DNA of 64,000 nt from Bradyrhizobium sp. LTSP849 (GTDB taxonomy: Bacteria; Pseudomonadota; Alphaproteobacteria; Rhizobiales; Xanthobacteraceae), in NCBI RefSeq assembly GCF_000938255.1, contig NZ_JYMR01000004.1, positions 393,185 to 457,184 of the forward strand. The letters are read 5' to 3'. Position numbers and translations under genes: made by a program. A model generated the notes under the pieces. The model had not been told where the DNA came from. It saw only the letters and a program-made list of their open reading frames with translations, and did not search any database. Positions 17,553-26,725 of this stretch are shown here, one piece after another. How positions within the stretch are numbered: the first letter of the stretch is position 1; every line of letters starts with the position of its first letter.

Positions 17553-19394
17553 TTAGAGATCGTCGTCGGCGTCGGAACCGTCGGGCGGATCGTCAGAGCC
17601 ATAGTCAGCGTTAATATTGGAGTCCGGCGTCTCCGGGGCAAGCCTGCGGACCTCGACGACTTTCGCACCCGGAAAACGCGACAGCACCTCTTGCACGCGT
17701 GGATCGGCCTCGGCGGTACGCGCGTGTTCCTGCTTGGCGGCCTGGTTGACCGAGCGCAGCGTCGGCTGGCCCTGCTCGTTGGAGACGATCACAGTCCAGC
17801 GCCGGCCGGTCCAGAGCTCGAACTTGCGCGCGAGCTCGGTAATCATGGTCTTGGAGGCATTCGGCTCGAGCGCGATCTCGAGCCGGCCCTCCTCGAAACG
17901 GACGAGGCGCATGTCGCTTTCGAGCGCGGCCTTGGTCATCAGGTCGCGCTTCTGGCCGGCGAGCGCGACGAGCTGGGTGAAGCTCGTGACCCGCAGAGCC
18001 GGCGTGGCAGCTTGCGGGTCCGGCGCGGGCGCAGCCATCTGCGGCCGGGCGGCGCCGCCGAACGAGGACGGCGATGATGTCGGCATGCGAACCGGCACCG
18101 CAGACGCAACAGGTGCTGCCGGCGCGCTGCGCGCAGCACTGCCGCCGCTCACGACCGGCGAGCCGCCGCCGTTCTGCTCCAGCATCCTGAGCGCTTCGTC
18201 CGGGGTCGGCAGATCGGCGACATAGGCGATGCGCACCAGCACCATTTCGGCGGCAGCCGCCGGGCGCGTCGCGGCCTGCACCTCGGTGATGCCCTTGAGC
18301 AGCATCTGCCACATCCGCGACAGCACCCGCATCGAGATTTTCGAGGCGAAATCCCGCGCGCGGACGCGCTCGGTCTCGCCATAGGCGACATTGTCGGCGG
18401 TCGCCGGCACGATTTTCACGCGGGTGACGAAGTTGACGAATTCGGCGAGGTCCGAGAGCACCACGATCGGATCGGCGCCGACATCGTACTGGTCGCGGAA
18501 CTCCTTGAAGGCAGCGGCGATGTCACCGCGCGCCAGCGAATCGAAGAGGTCGATGACGCGGGTGCGGTCGGCAAGGCCCAGCATCTGCCTGATAGCATCG
18601 GCCTTCACCGTGCCTGCCGCATGCGCGATCGCCTGGTCGAGCAGCGACAGCGAGTCGCGCACGGAACCTTCCGCAGCACGCGCGATGATGCCGAGCGCCT
18701 CCGGCTCGATCTCGACGTTTTCCTTGGCGGCGATGTTGGCGAGGTGCTTCATCAGCACGTCGGCCTCGACGCGGCGGAGATCAAAGCGCTGGCAGCGCGA
18801 CAGCACCGTGACCGGAACCTTGCGGATCTCGGTGGTCGCGAACACGAATTTGGCGTGCTCCGGCGGTTCCTCAAGCGTCTTCAGGAAGGCGTTGAACGCC
18901 GCCGTCGACAACATGTGGACTTCGTCGATGATGTAGACCTTGTAGCGGGCGCTGGCCGGCGCGTAGCGCACGCTGTCATTGATCTGGCGGACATCGTCGA
19001 CGCCGGTATGCGACGCCGCGTCCATCTCCAGCACGTCCATGTGCCGGCTTTCCATGATCGCCTGGCAATGCACGCCCAGTGTCGGCATGTGGACAGTCGG
19101 GCCCTTCGCCGAGCCATCCGGCATCTCGTAGTTGAGCGCACGGGCAAGGATACGCGCAGTAGTGGTCTTGCCGACGCCGCGGACGCCGGTGAGGATCCAA
19201 GCCTGCGGAATGCGCCCGGTCTCGAACGCATTGGAGACGGTGCGGACCACGGCCTCCTGGCCGATCAGATCGTCGAAAGAGGAGGGGCGGTATTTGCGTG
19301 CCAGCACCCGGTAGGGGGTGCCCGGTTGGGCGCCGAGCGAAAAGCCAGCCTGGCCAGCGCTATCGGAATTCGGAGGGGCGCCAGCGTCGGTCAT
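17553..19394 (-). CDS. dnaX: DNA polymerase III subunit tau (gamma/tau)
   Basis: 613-residue clamp-loader ATPase. Walker A GVRGVGKTT (70-78), Walker B DEVH (157-160), sensor-1 LSRCQRFDLRR and the AAA+ lid are intact. Residues about 370-490 are a Pro/Ala/Ser-rich linker, then a C-terminal domain (about 490-575) probably contacting the polymerase. The usual four-cysteine zinc module after Walker A is not present: the corresponding region (about 84-120) has a single Cys (C110). I saw no obvious programmed-frameshift slippery run. First protein gene of dnaX-ybaB-recR, preceded by SRP RNA. Confidence 0.96.
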   Translation of the reverse strand: MTDAGAPPNSDSAGQAGFSLGAQPGTPYRVLARKYRPSSFDDLIGQEAVVRTVSNAFETGRIPQAWILTGVRGVGKTTTARILARALNYEMPDGSAKGPTVHMPTLGVHCQAIMESRHMDVLEMDAASHTGVDDVRQINDSVRYAPASARYKVYIIDEVHMLSTAAFNAFLKTLEEPPEHAKFVFATTEIRKVPVTVLSRCQRFDLRRVEADVLMKHLANIAAKENVEIEPEALGIIARAAEGSVRDSLSLLDQAIAHAAGTVKADAIRQMLGLADRTRVIDLFDSLARGDIAAAFKEFRDQYDVGADPIVVLSDLAEFVNFVTRVKIVPATADNVAYGETERVRARDFASKISMRVLSRMWQMLLKGITEVQAATRPAAAAEMVLVRIAYVADLPTPDEALRMLEQNGGGSPVVSGGSAARSAPAAPVASAVPVRMPTSSPSSFGGAARPQMAAPAPDPQAATPALRVTSFTQLVALAGQKRDLMTKAALESDMRLVRFEEGRLEIALEPNASKTMITELARKFELWTGRRWTVIVSNEQGQPTLRSVNQAAKQEHARTAEADPRVQEVLSRFPGAKVVEVRRLAPETPDSNINADYGSDDPPDGSDADDDL

Positions 19395-19496
19395 CGGTCG
19401 ATCCGCAATGGAATGTCTCTCGCCGGCTTTTGCGGAAAGGAGCGCGCTGGCGGCTCGAGCCGCCGGCGCAATTCGCTCGGAAAAACAAGTAGGAGA

Positions 19497-19596
19497 CTGA
19501 CGAGCGACCCGATCCGGACCTCGTTAGGGCTGCTTCCTTCCGGACCTGACCCGGTTGGCGAGTGGCTCGTCCACCGCCAATCTCCCGGTCCCTATT
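19497..19596 (-). ncRNA. ffs: Signal recognition particle RNA (4.5S type)
   Basis: The minus strand carries the conserved SRP domain IV sequence ggtcaggtccggaaggaagc at about 19530-19550, followed by agccctaacgagg. Outer helix bases gacgagc (near 19566-19572) and gctcgtc (near 19498-19504) pair to close a roughly 95-100 nt hairpin, the normal small bacterial SRP RNA. Exact ends are estimated from the pairing. It precedes dnaX on the same strand with about 100 bases between. It forms the SRP with Ffh to target membrane proteins. Confidence 0.88.
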
Positions 19597-19756
19597 TGGG
19601 GCCAAAAGGGCTGGAAAGCAAGCGGGGAGCTCTGGCTTGCCCAGCATCCGGGCAATTCCTGGCCTGCCCAGCCGATAGGCTGTGCTTTCACTGCCGGGGG
19701 CGCCTTGGTATGAACGCTGCCGGAACTCCACCTAACCAGAAAAGCGATTGATCCCA

Positions 19757-20611
19757 ATGGTTACACGTCGTGATGTTGCATCGATTGTCGGACTTGGCGC
19801 CATTGGCGTGGCGACCGCGGGCGCGCTCGCCTCCCCGGCCGTGGCCCAGGCGGCCGATCCGAACGAATCGACCTTCGCCCGCATCCGCCGCACCAAGAAG
19901 ATGCGGATCGGCGCAGTCGGCGGCGGCGCGCCCTATTACATGAAGGATCTCTCCAGCGGCCAGTGGAAGGGCTTTTACGTCGACATCGCGAAAGCACTCG
20001 CCGACGACATGGAGGCCGAGCTCGACATCACCGAGACCACCTGGGGCAATTCGGTGCTCGATCTACAGGCCAACAAGATCGACGTCTTCTTCGGCCTCAA
20101 CCCGACCCCGAAGCGCGCGCTGGTGGTCGATTTCTCGGTGCCGGTCTTCAACAACGCCTTCGGCATCCTCTGCAAGAAGGATTTCAAGCCGAAGAGCTGG
20201 GCCGAGCTGAACTCGCCCGACGTCAAGATCGCCGTCGACCAAGGCTCGTCGCACGACCAGGTCGTCAGCCGCCTGACGCCGAAGGCGCAGATCTCGCGGC
20301 TGAAGAGCGCCGATGACGCCACCGCCGCGCTCCAGACCGGCCGCGTCGACGCGCAGTGCCTGATCACCATGTTGTCGCTGACCGTGCTGAAGAAGAACCC
20401 GTCGCTCGGCCAGTTCGTGCTGCCGACGCCGATCTTCGCCACCACGTCCAACGCCGGCTTCCGTCGCGAGACCGACAAGACCTGGCGCGACTACGTCAAC
20501 ACCTGGATCGACTTCAACAAAGGCCTCGGCTTCATCCGCAACGCCATCATCACGAATATGGAGCTGGTGGGCGTGACCGAGGCGGACATTCCGCCGGGTG
20601 TTTCGCTGTAA
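19757..20611 (+). CDS. Polar amino-acid ABC transporter, periplasmic binding protein
   Basis: 284-residue type-2 periplasmic binding protein (SBP_bac_3). A signal with a twin-arginine-like start (MVTRRDVASIVGLGAIGVAT) ends near SPAVAQA (about 32). The ligand-binding core shows GGGAPYYMKDLSSGQWKGFY and DIAKALADDMEAELDITETT followed by VDFSVPVFNNAFGI, typical of glutamate/aspartate/polar amino-acid binders. A TTG codon at 19748 is an alternative start; the ATG at 19757 fits the signal better. Its permease and ATPase follow, separated from it by a hairpin repeat. The exact ligand cannot be read from the sequence. Confidence 0.9.
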   Translation: MVTRRDVASIVGLGAIGVATAGALASPAVAQAADPNESTFARIRRTKKMRIGAVGGGAPYYMKDLSSGQWKGFYVDIAKALADDMEAELDITETTWGNSVLDLQANKIDVFFGLNPTPKRALVVDFSVPVFNNAFGILCKKDFKPKSWAELNSPDVKIAVDQGSSHDQVVSRLTPKAQISRLKSADDATAALQTGRVDAQCLITMLSLTVLKKNPSLGQFVLPTPIFATTSNAGFRRETDKTWRDYVNTWIDFNKGLGFIRNAIITNMELVGVTEADIPPGVSL

Positions 20612-20646
20612 GTGATGAAGTCAGGGCTGGCTCGCTACGCTCCACT

Positions 20647-20827
20647 CCCTCTCCCGCTTGCGGGAGAGGCACAGGCGGCTGTCGGCCGCCGTTCTTTAAA
20701 AGGACGCCGATGCATAGCATCGGCTATTGGTGAGGGTGTCTCCACAATCGAGAACCCCCGTAAGGAGAGAGCCCTCACCCGCATCGCATCTTCGATGCGA
20801 CGCGACCTCTCCCGCAAGCGGGAGAGG
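20647..20827. repeat. Inverted hairpin repeat, cctctcccgcttgcgggagagg type, inside the ABC operon
   Basis: Left hairpin cctctcccgcttgcgggagagg-like (20647-20669) and its inverted partner cctctcccgcaagcgggagagg (20806-20827), each able to fold alone, with further inverted pieces between (gcatcgcatcttcgatgcg). It fills most of the 234-base gap between the binding-protein gene and the permease gene. Related arms occur at 62509 and 62817. Confidence 0.88.
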
Positions 20828-20845
20828 TGAAGCAAGAAAGAACGC

Positions 20846-21508
20846 ATGTATCAGTGGGACTTCGGCATCCTCTGGAGCTATCGCTGGCTCTTTCTCAACG
20901 GGCTTGGCGTCACCGTCGGCTTTACCGTGGTCATCGTCGTGCTCGGGCTGGTGTTCGGGCTGTTCGGCGCGTTCGGTAGCCTGTCGCGCTTCAGGGCCGT
21001 GCGTCTCCTCGCCCTCACCTTCATCGAGGCGTTCCGCTGCACGCCGATCCTGGTGCAGCTGATCTGGTTCTATTACGCGCTGCCGATCCTCGCCGGCGTC
21101 GAGATGACGCCGATCACGGCCTCGGCGCTGGCGCTCTCGCTCTATGGCGGCTCGTTCTACTCGGAGATCATCCGCGGCGGCATCGTCTCGATCGACAACG
21201 GCCAGTCGGAAGCGGGTGCTGCGCTCGGCATGACACCGGGCCAGGCGATGCGACGCATCGTGCTGCCGCAGGCGATCAAGCGCATGATCCCGGCGCTGAT
21301 GAACCAGTCGATCATTCAGTTCAAGAACACCTCGCTGGTCTCGGTGCTGGCGGTGCCTGACCTGGTCTATCAGAGCCAGGTCGCCGCCCATGACAGCTAC
21401 CGGCCGCTCGAGACCTACACAGCGGTCGCGGTCGCCTACGCCGCGATCCTGATTCCTCTGACCATCCTCGCCCGGCGCGGCGAAAAGCGACTGGCGGTCG
21501 GCGAATGA
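20846..21508 (+). CDS. Polar amino-acid ABC transporter, permease
   Basis: 220-residue inner-membrane permease of the HisM/GlnP type with about five membrane helices. The ATPase-contact EAA loop is [20 protein letters not shown] (about 125-144). Also typical are the [20 protein letters not shown] segment and the C-terminal [11 protein letters not shown]. Only one permease gene is present, so the importer probably uses a homodimer. The ATPase gene overlaps its stop by four bases. Confidence 0.92.
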   Translation: MYQWDFGILWSYRWLFLNGLGVTVGFTVVIVVLGLVFGLFGAFGSLSRFRAVRLLALTFIEAFRCTPILVQLIWFYYALPILAGVEMTPITASALALSLYGGSFYSEIIRGGIVSIDNGQSEAGAALGMTPGQAMRRIVLPQAIKRMIPALMNQSIIQFKNTSLVSVLAVPDLVYQSQVAAHDSYRPLETYTAVAVAYAAILIPLTILARRGEKRLAVGE

Positions 21509-22299
21509 GCGAGACGTCAAAAATCGAGATCAGGGGCTTGCGCAAGAGCTTTGGCAGCAACGAAGTCTTGAAGACCATCAGCCTCGACGTCGCCAAGGGC
21601 GGCGTCGTCGCTCTGATCGGCCCGTCCGGCTCCGGCAAGTCGACGCTGCTCCGCTGCATCAATCTTCTGGTCGTACCCGACGGCGGCAGCGTCCGCGTCG
21701 GCGACACGCGCTTTTCGTTCGGCGACGGGTCGAAGCTGCCCGACGTGAAGACGCTGGCAAAATTCCGCGCCACCACCGGAATGGTGTTCCAGCACTTCAA
21801 TCTGTTCCCGCACATGACGACGCTCCAGAACGTGATGGAGGGGCCGGTCACGGTGCGTCGCATGGCCAAGGCGGACGCCGAGAAGCTCGCTCGCGCCCAG
21901 CTTGCTAAAGTGGGCCTCGCGGAAAAGGCCGACCAATATCCGGCAACGCTCTCCGGCGGCCAGAAGCAGCGCGTTGCGATCGCGCGCGCGCTCGCGATGG
22001 AGCCGGACGTCATGCTGTTCGACGAGGCGACTTCGGCGCTCGATCCCGAGCTCGTCGGCGAAGTGCTCGCCGTCATCCAGCGGCTGGCGTCCGAGGGCAT
22101 GACGATGGTGATCGTAACTCACGAAATCGCCTTTGCCCGCGAAGTCGCCGACCGCTTGATCTTCATGCGCGACGGTGTCGTCGTCGAGGAAGGCCCGGCG
22201 CGGCAGGTGATCGACAATCCGCAGGCAGCCGCGACTCGCGCCTTCCTCAGCCATTTCCACCGCACCGGCGCACTGCCGCCGGCTACGACAGTATCGTGA
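21505..22299 (+). CDS. Polar amino-acid ABC transporter, ATP-binding protein
   Basis: 264-residue ABC ATPase. Walker [10 protein letters not shown] (39-47), Q-loop [13 protein letters not shown], signature [15 protein letters not shown], Walker [15 protein letters not shown] and the switch His in [10 protein letters not shown] are intact, matching the GlnQ/HisP class. Energises import by the permease upstream. Its stop shares a base with the ATG of the SDR gene, so transport and the two downstream enzymes are probably one operon. Confidence 0.94.
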   Translation: MSETSKIEIRGLRKSFGSNEVLKTISLDVAKGGVVALIGPSGSGKSTLLRCINLLVVPDGGSVRVGDTRFSFGDGSKLPDVKTLAKFRATTGMVFQHFNLFPHMTTLQNVMEGPVTVRRMAKADAEKLARAQLAKVGLAEKADQYPATLSGGQKQRVAIARALAMEPDVMLFDEATSALDPELVGEVLAVIQRLASEGMTMVIVTHEIAFAREVADRLIFMRDGVVVEEGPARQVIDNPQAAATRAFLSHFHRTGALPPATTVS

Positions 22300-23054
22300 T
22301 GCCCAATATCGATCGTGTTTATCTTGTCACCGGCGCCGCCAGCGGCATCGGTCGCGCCACCGCAAAACTGCTCGCAGCGCCCGGCACCGCACTGCTGCTG
22401 CATACGCGCTCGAACGCAGCCGGCCTTGATGCCACAGCAGTGGAGGCCGAAGCGCAAGGCGCTGTTGTCGCAAAGTGCCTCGGCGATCTTGCCGAGGAAG
22501 CGGCGATCACCGATGCCATCGCCGCGACACAGAGCGCCTTCGGTCGCCTCGATGGATTGATCCTGGTCGGCGGCCATGCCCGACGCGGCAGCGCCATCGG
22601 CACGCCGGCGGATCAATTCCGCCAAGCAATGGATGAATCGGCGCTGGCCTTCACGCGGCTGGTCGACGCCGCGCTGCCGCTGTTGCGTACCGGCCACGAT
22701 GCGCGGATTGTCGCGGTGTCGTCCTTCGTCGCGCACGCGATCCGGCCCGAGTTCGCGCCGTTCGCGGCAACGGCCGCCAGCCGCGCCGCGCTCGAAGCGC
22801 TGGTTCGGCTCACCGCAGTTGAACTTGCCAAGGACGGCATCACTGTGAATGCAGTTTCGCCGGGCCTCATCGTCAAGGACAAGCCGAGCGAGAGCCGGCT
22901 CTCGCCCGAGCAGATCGCCACGACCGAGGCGCTGATTCCGATGCGCCGTCGCGGGCGGCCGGACGAAGTGGCCGAAATCATCGCCTTCCTGGCATCGCCG
23001 AGGGCGTCCTACGTCACCGGCCAGGTCTGGCACGTCAATGGAGGCCTGACATGA
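22299..23054 (+). CDS. SDR-family protein lacking the canonical YxxxK pair
   Basis: 251-residue Rossmann-fold protein of the short-chain dehydrogenase/reductase superfamily. The nucleotide-binding [10 protein letters not shown] (about 11-20) is intact, and the catalytic-type serine is present in [11 protein letters not shown]. At the place of YxxxK (normally YxASKAAL) it reads TAASRAAL, replacing both Tyr and Lys, and the NNAG motif is replaced by LVGGHA. The C-terminal [12 protein letters not shown] is normal for SDRs. Ordinary SDR chemistry is therefore doubtful; it may bind nucleotide without catalysis or use other residues. Encoded between an amino-acid importer and a cycloisomerase-family enzyme. 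Confidence 0.85.
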   Translation: MPNIDRVYLVTGAASGIGRATAKLLAAPGTALLLHTRSNAAGLDATAVEAEAQGAVVAKCLGDLAEEAAITDAIAATQSAFGRLDGLILVGGHARRGSAIGTPADQFRQAMDESALAFTRLVDAALPLLRTGHDARIVAVSSFVAHAIRPEFAPFAATAASRAALEALVRLTAVELAKDGITVNAVSPGLIVKDKPSESRLSPEQIATTEALIPMRRRGRPDEVAEIIAFLASPRASYVTGQVWHVNGGLT

Positions 23055-24178
23055 CCGAAGCAACCGTCGCACGCATCAGGCTGTTCCTAATCGAGAGCCC
23101 GATCAAGATGGCGCGCCTCCAGGGCGTCGGCAACGTCAAGGGCACGGTCAAGCGTGTGCTGCTCGAGCTCACATCAAGCGACGGCGTGGTCGGCTGGGGC
23201 GAGGCGGCGCCATGGGAGGTGTTCACGGGGACGCCGGAATCGGCCTTCTCCGCCCTCGACATCTATCTGCGGCCGATCGTGCTCGGCAAACCCGTGCGCC
23301 GCATTCGCGCGCTGATGGCTGAGCTCGACCGCGCGCTGGTCGGTCACGCCGAAGCCAAGGTCGCGATCGAGATGGCACTGCTCGACATCGTCGGCAAATC
23401 GTCGGGGCTTTCGGTCGCGGATCTCCTTGGCGGCCGCGTGCGCGACACGATTCCCCTGTCGTTCTCGATCGCCGATCCGGACTTTCCCGCCGATCTCGAA
23501 CGCATGCGAAAAATGGTTCCGGACGGCAACGTCATCTACAAGGTCAAGACCGGTGTGAAGCCGCATCGCGAGGATATCGATCATCTCGAAGCGATCCGGA
23601 ACGAGTTCGGCGACAAGGTCGACCTGCGCGTCGACTACAACCAGGCGCTGGCGCCGTTCGGCGCCATCAAGATCCTGCGCGATATCGAACAGTTTGCGCC
23701 GACCTTCATCGAGCAGCCGGTGCCGCGCAAATTTCTCGACGTGATGGCGCAGCTCACGGCGGCGCTGGAAACGCCCGTGCTTGCCGACGAAAGCTGTTTT
23801 GACCGCCGCGACATGATGGAGGTGGTGCGCCGCGAGGCAGCCGACGCCGTCTCGATCAAGCTGATGAAGGCCGGCGGCCTGTTCGAGGCCCAGGCGATCA
23901 TGGCGATCGCCGACATCGCCGGCCTGCCCGGCTATGGCGGCACGCTGTGGGAGGGCGGCATTGGGCTCGCCGCCGGCACGCAGCTGATCGCGGCGACGCC
24001 GGGCATCTCGCTCGGCTGCGAATTCTACATGCCGCATCATGTGCTGACCGAGGACGTGCTCGAAGAGCGCGTCGCCAACCGCGGCGGCCATGTCGTGGTG
24101 CCCGACGGCCCCGGCCTCGGGATTCGCGTCAGCGAAGCCTCGATCCGCGCCAATGCGCGGGTGCTGGCGGAGGCGTAG
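23051..24178 (+). CDS. Muconate-cycloisomerase-family (enolase superfamily) enzyme
   Basis: 375-residue enolase-superfamily protein of the muconate lactonising (MLE) subgroup. Catalytic positions are all present: KxK as K164-K166 (YKVKTG), metal ligands D195 (VDYN), E221 (IEQP) and D246 (ADES), and the second base K270 (IKLMKAGG). MLE-subgroup members include cycloisomerases, o-succinylbenzoate synthases, dipeptide epimerases and racemases of N-modified amino acids; the sequence alone does not decide. The neighbouring amino-acid importer favours an amino-acid-derived substrate (inference). Starts in the SDR stop (ATGA), last gene of the operon. Confidence 0.87.
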   Translation: MTEATVARIRLFLIESPIKMARLQGVGNVKGTVKRVLLELTSSDGVVGWGEAAPWEVFTGTPESAFSALDIYLRPIVLGKPVRRIRALMAELDRALVGHAEAKVAIEMALLDIVGKSSGLSVADLLGGRVRDTIPLSFSIADPDFPADLERMRKMVPDGNVIYKVKTGVKPHREDIDHLEAIRNEFGDKVDLRVDYNQALAPFGAIKILRDIEQFAPTFIEQPVPRKFLDVMAQLTAALETPVLADESCFDRRDMMEVVRREAADAVSIKLMKAGGLFEAQAIMAIADIAGLPGYGGTLWEGGIGLAAGTQLIAATPGISLGCEFYMPHHVLTEDVLEERVANRGGHVVVPDGPGLGIRVSEASIRANARVLAEA

Positions 24179-24198
24179 ACGGCCGCCACGAATTCGCC

Positions 24199-24224
24199 GT
24201 CGTCCCGGCGAAGGCCGGGACGAC
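24199..24224. repeat. Solitary family B hairpin
   Basis: A single arm, gtcgtcccggcgaaggccgg followed by gacgac, folding as one perfect hairpin without the cccata tail or an inverted partner. It lies just after the cycloisomerase-family gene and could serve as a 3'-end hairpin. Confidence 0.75.
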
Positions 24225-24328
24225 AACGGAGCATGCGGCCCCTCCGGCCCCGATCCTTCCCCTATCGGAATCGGTATCGTATGGTCCGACCAAACAAGCC
24301 CGCCCCATCGGGCCATCCGGAAACCTTC

Positions 24329-24748
24329 ATGTCCGATCCCGCCTGGTCGCTGCACTCCCGCCTGAAAGAGGACACCATCGACATCGGCGATTTGCCGCTG
24401 TCGAAGGTGCTGGTTATCAAGGACGCGCATTATCCCTGGCTGCTGCTGGTGCCCCGCCGCACCGACGCGGTCGAGATCATCGATCTCGATGAGGTCCAGC
24501 AGGCGCAGCTGATGACGGAGATCTCCCGCGTGTCGCGCGCGCTGAAGGAGATCACCCAATGCGACAAGCTCAATATCGCCGCGCTCGGCAATTTGGTGCC
24601 GCAGCTTCACGTCCACATCATCGCGCGCCGGACCAGTGACGCCGCCTGGCCGCGGCCGGTGTGGGGCGTGATGAAGCCCTTGGCGCACGACGCCACCGAG
24701 GTGCAGAATTTCATCAGCGCGCTTCGCCGAAAAATCTGGTTGGGTTGA
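24329..24748 (+). CDS. HIT-family protein (Ap4A hydrolase-like)
   Basis: 139-residue histidine-triad protein. The motif reads QLHVHIIAR (about 91-99), with Gln at the first His position and the other two His in place; this QxHxH form occurs in small bacterial HIT proteins annotated as diadenosine tetraphosphate hydrolases. Such proteins hydrolyse or transfer nucleotides from phosphoramidates or dinucleotides. I placed the start at the ATG at 24329 (MSDPAWSLHSRL). nudC follows after 11 bases; both concern nucleotide clean-up. Confidence 0.87.
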   Translation: MSDPAWSLHSRLKEDTIDIGDLPLSKVLVIKDAHYPWLLLVPRRTDAVEIIDLDEVQQAQLMTEISRVSRALKEITQCDKLNIAALGNLVPQLHVHIIARRTSDAAWPRPVWGVMKPLAHDATEVQNFISALRRKIWLG

Positions 24749-24759
24749 AAGAACAAGAA

Positions 24760-25698
24760 ATGTCAGCATTCGACTCGTTTCCGCTGGGGCAACCGGCCTT
24801 CGTCACCGACGTCCTCGATCGCGCCGCGCACCTGCGCCGCGATGATGAAAAGCTGTTCGCGATGGAGCAGAAGCCGTCATCGCGCGCCTATGTCGTCTAC
24901 CGCGACTCGCTGCTGGTGAAGCGCGAGGGCGAAAAAGCACGCGCGCTGCTCTCGTTCGACGAGGCGCTGAAGTGCGGCGCCAATCCCGGCACGATTTTCC
25001 TAGGGCTGCGCGATGGTGCGGCTGTGTTCGGCATGGGCCTGCCCCAAGCCGCAGCGGAAAAGCTGATCGGGCGCGAGGACTACACCGTCACCGAGCTGCG
25101 CGGCATGGCGATGCAGGGCGCGATTCCACCGCAAGAGCTCTCGGCGATCGCAATGGCGAAGTCGATGGTGAGCTGGCACCAGCGCCACGGCTATTGCGCC
25201 AATTGCGGCACGCGCAGCGCGATGAAGGAAGGCGGCTGGAAGCGCGAATGCCCAAGCTGCAAGGCCGAGCATTTCCCCCGCACCGATCCGGTCGTGATCA
25301 TGCTGGTGGCGTCCGGCGAAAAATGCCTGCTCGGCCGCCAGAAGCAGTTTCCGCCGGGCATGTATTCCTGCCTCGCCGGCTTCGTCGAGGCCGCCGAAAC
25401 CATCGAGGATGCGGTACGCCGCGAGATCCTCGAAGAGTCCGGCATCAGCTGCACCGACGTGCAGTATTACATGACTCAGCCCTGGCCCTATCCGTCGTCG
25501 CTGATGATCGGCTGCAGCGCGCGAGCGCTGAACGAGGACGTCGTCGTCGATCACTCCGAGCTCGAGGATGCGCGCTGGTTCACGCGCGAAGAGGCGGCCC
25601 TGATGTTGACGCGGACCCATCCCGACGGGCTCGCGGGTCCGCATCCTTTCGCGATCGCCCATCACCTGCTCGGCCGCTGGGTGCACGACAAGAGCTGA
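24760..25698 (+). CDS. nudC: NAD(+)/NADH diphosphatase (mRNA decapping) NudC
   Basis: 312-residue Nudix hydrolase that cleaves NADH to NMNH and AMP and removes NAD caps from RNA. Zinc ribbon C146-C149-C164-C167 (CANCG ... CPSC), Nudix box from G207 to G228 (GFVEAAETIEDAVRREILEE begins it), and the NudC-specific motif TQPWPYPSS (239-247, normally SQPWPFPxS) identify the subfamily. The ATG at 24760 follows an aagaaa spacing downstream of HIT. The PfkB kinase gene begins 6 bases after its stop. Confidence 0.94.
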   Translation: MSAFDSFPLGQPAFVTDVLDRAAHLRRDDEKLFAMEQKPSSRAYVVYRDSLLVKREGEKARALLSFDEALKCGANPGTIFLGLRDGAAVFGMGLPQAAAEKLIGREDYTVTELRGMAMQGAIPPQELSAIAMAKSMVSWHQRHGYCANCGTRSAMKEGGWKRECPSCKAEHFPRTDPVVIMLVASGEKCLLGRQKQFPPGMYSCLAGFVEAAETIEDAVRREILEESGISCTDVQYYMTQPWPYPSSLMIGCSARALNEDVVVDHSELEDARWFTREEAALMLTRTHPDGLAGPHPFAIAHHLLGRWVHDKS

Positions 25699-25704
25699 CC
25701 GCCG

Positions 25705-26658
25705 ATGGCTGCACCAGGGATCGCGCCGCGCATCCTCTGCATCGGCATTCCCGTGCGCGACCTGACTTTTCGCGTCGAGGCCGTGCCCGAGCGCGGCTGC
25801 AAGGCCAACGCCAGCCATCTCGCGGAGATCTGCGGCGGCAACGCGCTCAATGCCGCGATTGCCATTGCGCGGCTCGGCGGCCGTGCCGCGTTTGCCGGGC
25901 CGATGGGCGATGCCGGCGAAATGTCGAGCCGCTTCATCCTCGACCGCATGGCGACCGAGGGTATCGAGACCACGCATATCGTGCGCATGCCGGGGCTGAT
26001 GACGCCAGTCTCTGCGATCATGATCGAGCCCTCCGGCGAACGAACCCTCACGATCTATCGCGATCCCGTGCTGTGGACGGTGAAGCTGCCGGACACCGAC
26101 GAATTGCTGGCCGATTGCCAGGCGGTCCTCGTCGAGAGCCGCTGCGCTTCGTTCTGCATCGATCTCTGCGACAAGGCACGCCGGCGCGGCATTGCCGTCA
26201 TCGTCGGCGTCGACCGCGCGATGGCGCTGACCGACGAGCTGCTGACAGCCGCCTCACATCTGCTGTTCGCCAGCGAACAGGTGCAGCAGACCGCAGGCGT
26301 GACCGACGATAGCGAGGCATTGAAACGCCTGGCGGGGCTGACGCCGGCCTTCCTGGCCGCCACCCGCGGTCCGAATGGCACGATCTGGCTGAACGAGGCG
26401 GGCGCGCTTGAGGAGACGCCGGCCTTTCCGGTCGATGCCGTAGACACGCTCGGCGCCGGCGACGTCTTCCATGGCGCCTTCACGCTCCGCCTCACTGAGG
26501 GCGGCGACGCGCGGGAGGCGCTGCGATTCGCCGCGGCCGCCGCAGCGCTGAAATGCACCCGGCATGGAGGCGGCCTGGCCGCCCCACAACGCATTGAAGT
26601 TGAAGAGCTTTTACGCAGTCACCCAAGGTTAGCTCCGAGCTCACCGCCGAGATTATAG
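25705..26658 (+). CDS. PfkB-family sugar kinase
   Basis: 317-residue ribokinase-like kinase. The PfkB signature 1 region GGNALNAAIAIARLGG (44-59) and signature 2 DTLGAGDVFHGAF (247-259, catalytic D253) are intact. Family members phosphorylate ribose, fructose, 2-keto-3-deoxygluconate or nucleosides; the substrate cannot be told here. Encoded six bases after nudC. An RNA- or nucleoside-salvage link is possible from the HIT-nudC context but is only inference. Confidence 0.87.
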   Translation: MAAPGIAPRILCIGIPVRDLTFRVEAVPERGCKANASHLAEICGGNALNAAIAIARLGGRAAFAGPMGDAGEMSSRFILDRMATEGIETTHIVRMPGLMTPVSAIMIEPSGERTLTIYRDPVLWTVKLPDTDELLADCQAVLVESRCASFCIDLCDKARRRGIAVIVGVDRAMALTDELLTAASHLLFASEQVQQTAGVTDDSEALKRLAGLTPAFLAATRGPNGTIWLNEAGALEETPAFPVDAVDTLGAGDVFHGAFTLRLTEGGDAREALRFAAAAAALKCTRHGGGLAAPQRIEVEELLRSHPRLAPSSPPRL

Positions 26659-26725
26659 GCTTGCGATAGAAGATTTTTCTCTATAAGAGGGAAACCAGCC
26701 CTCATAATGGAACAAAGTTCTTCAG

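Noticed and set aside
23174..24769. Long minus-strand open frame opposite the cycloisomerase-family and HIT genes
   Set aside because: Crosses two recognised genes and a repeat, with composition of a shadow frame.
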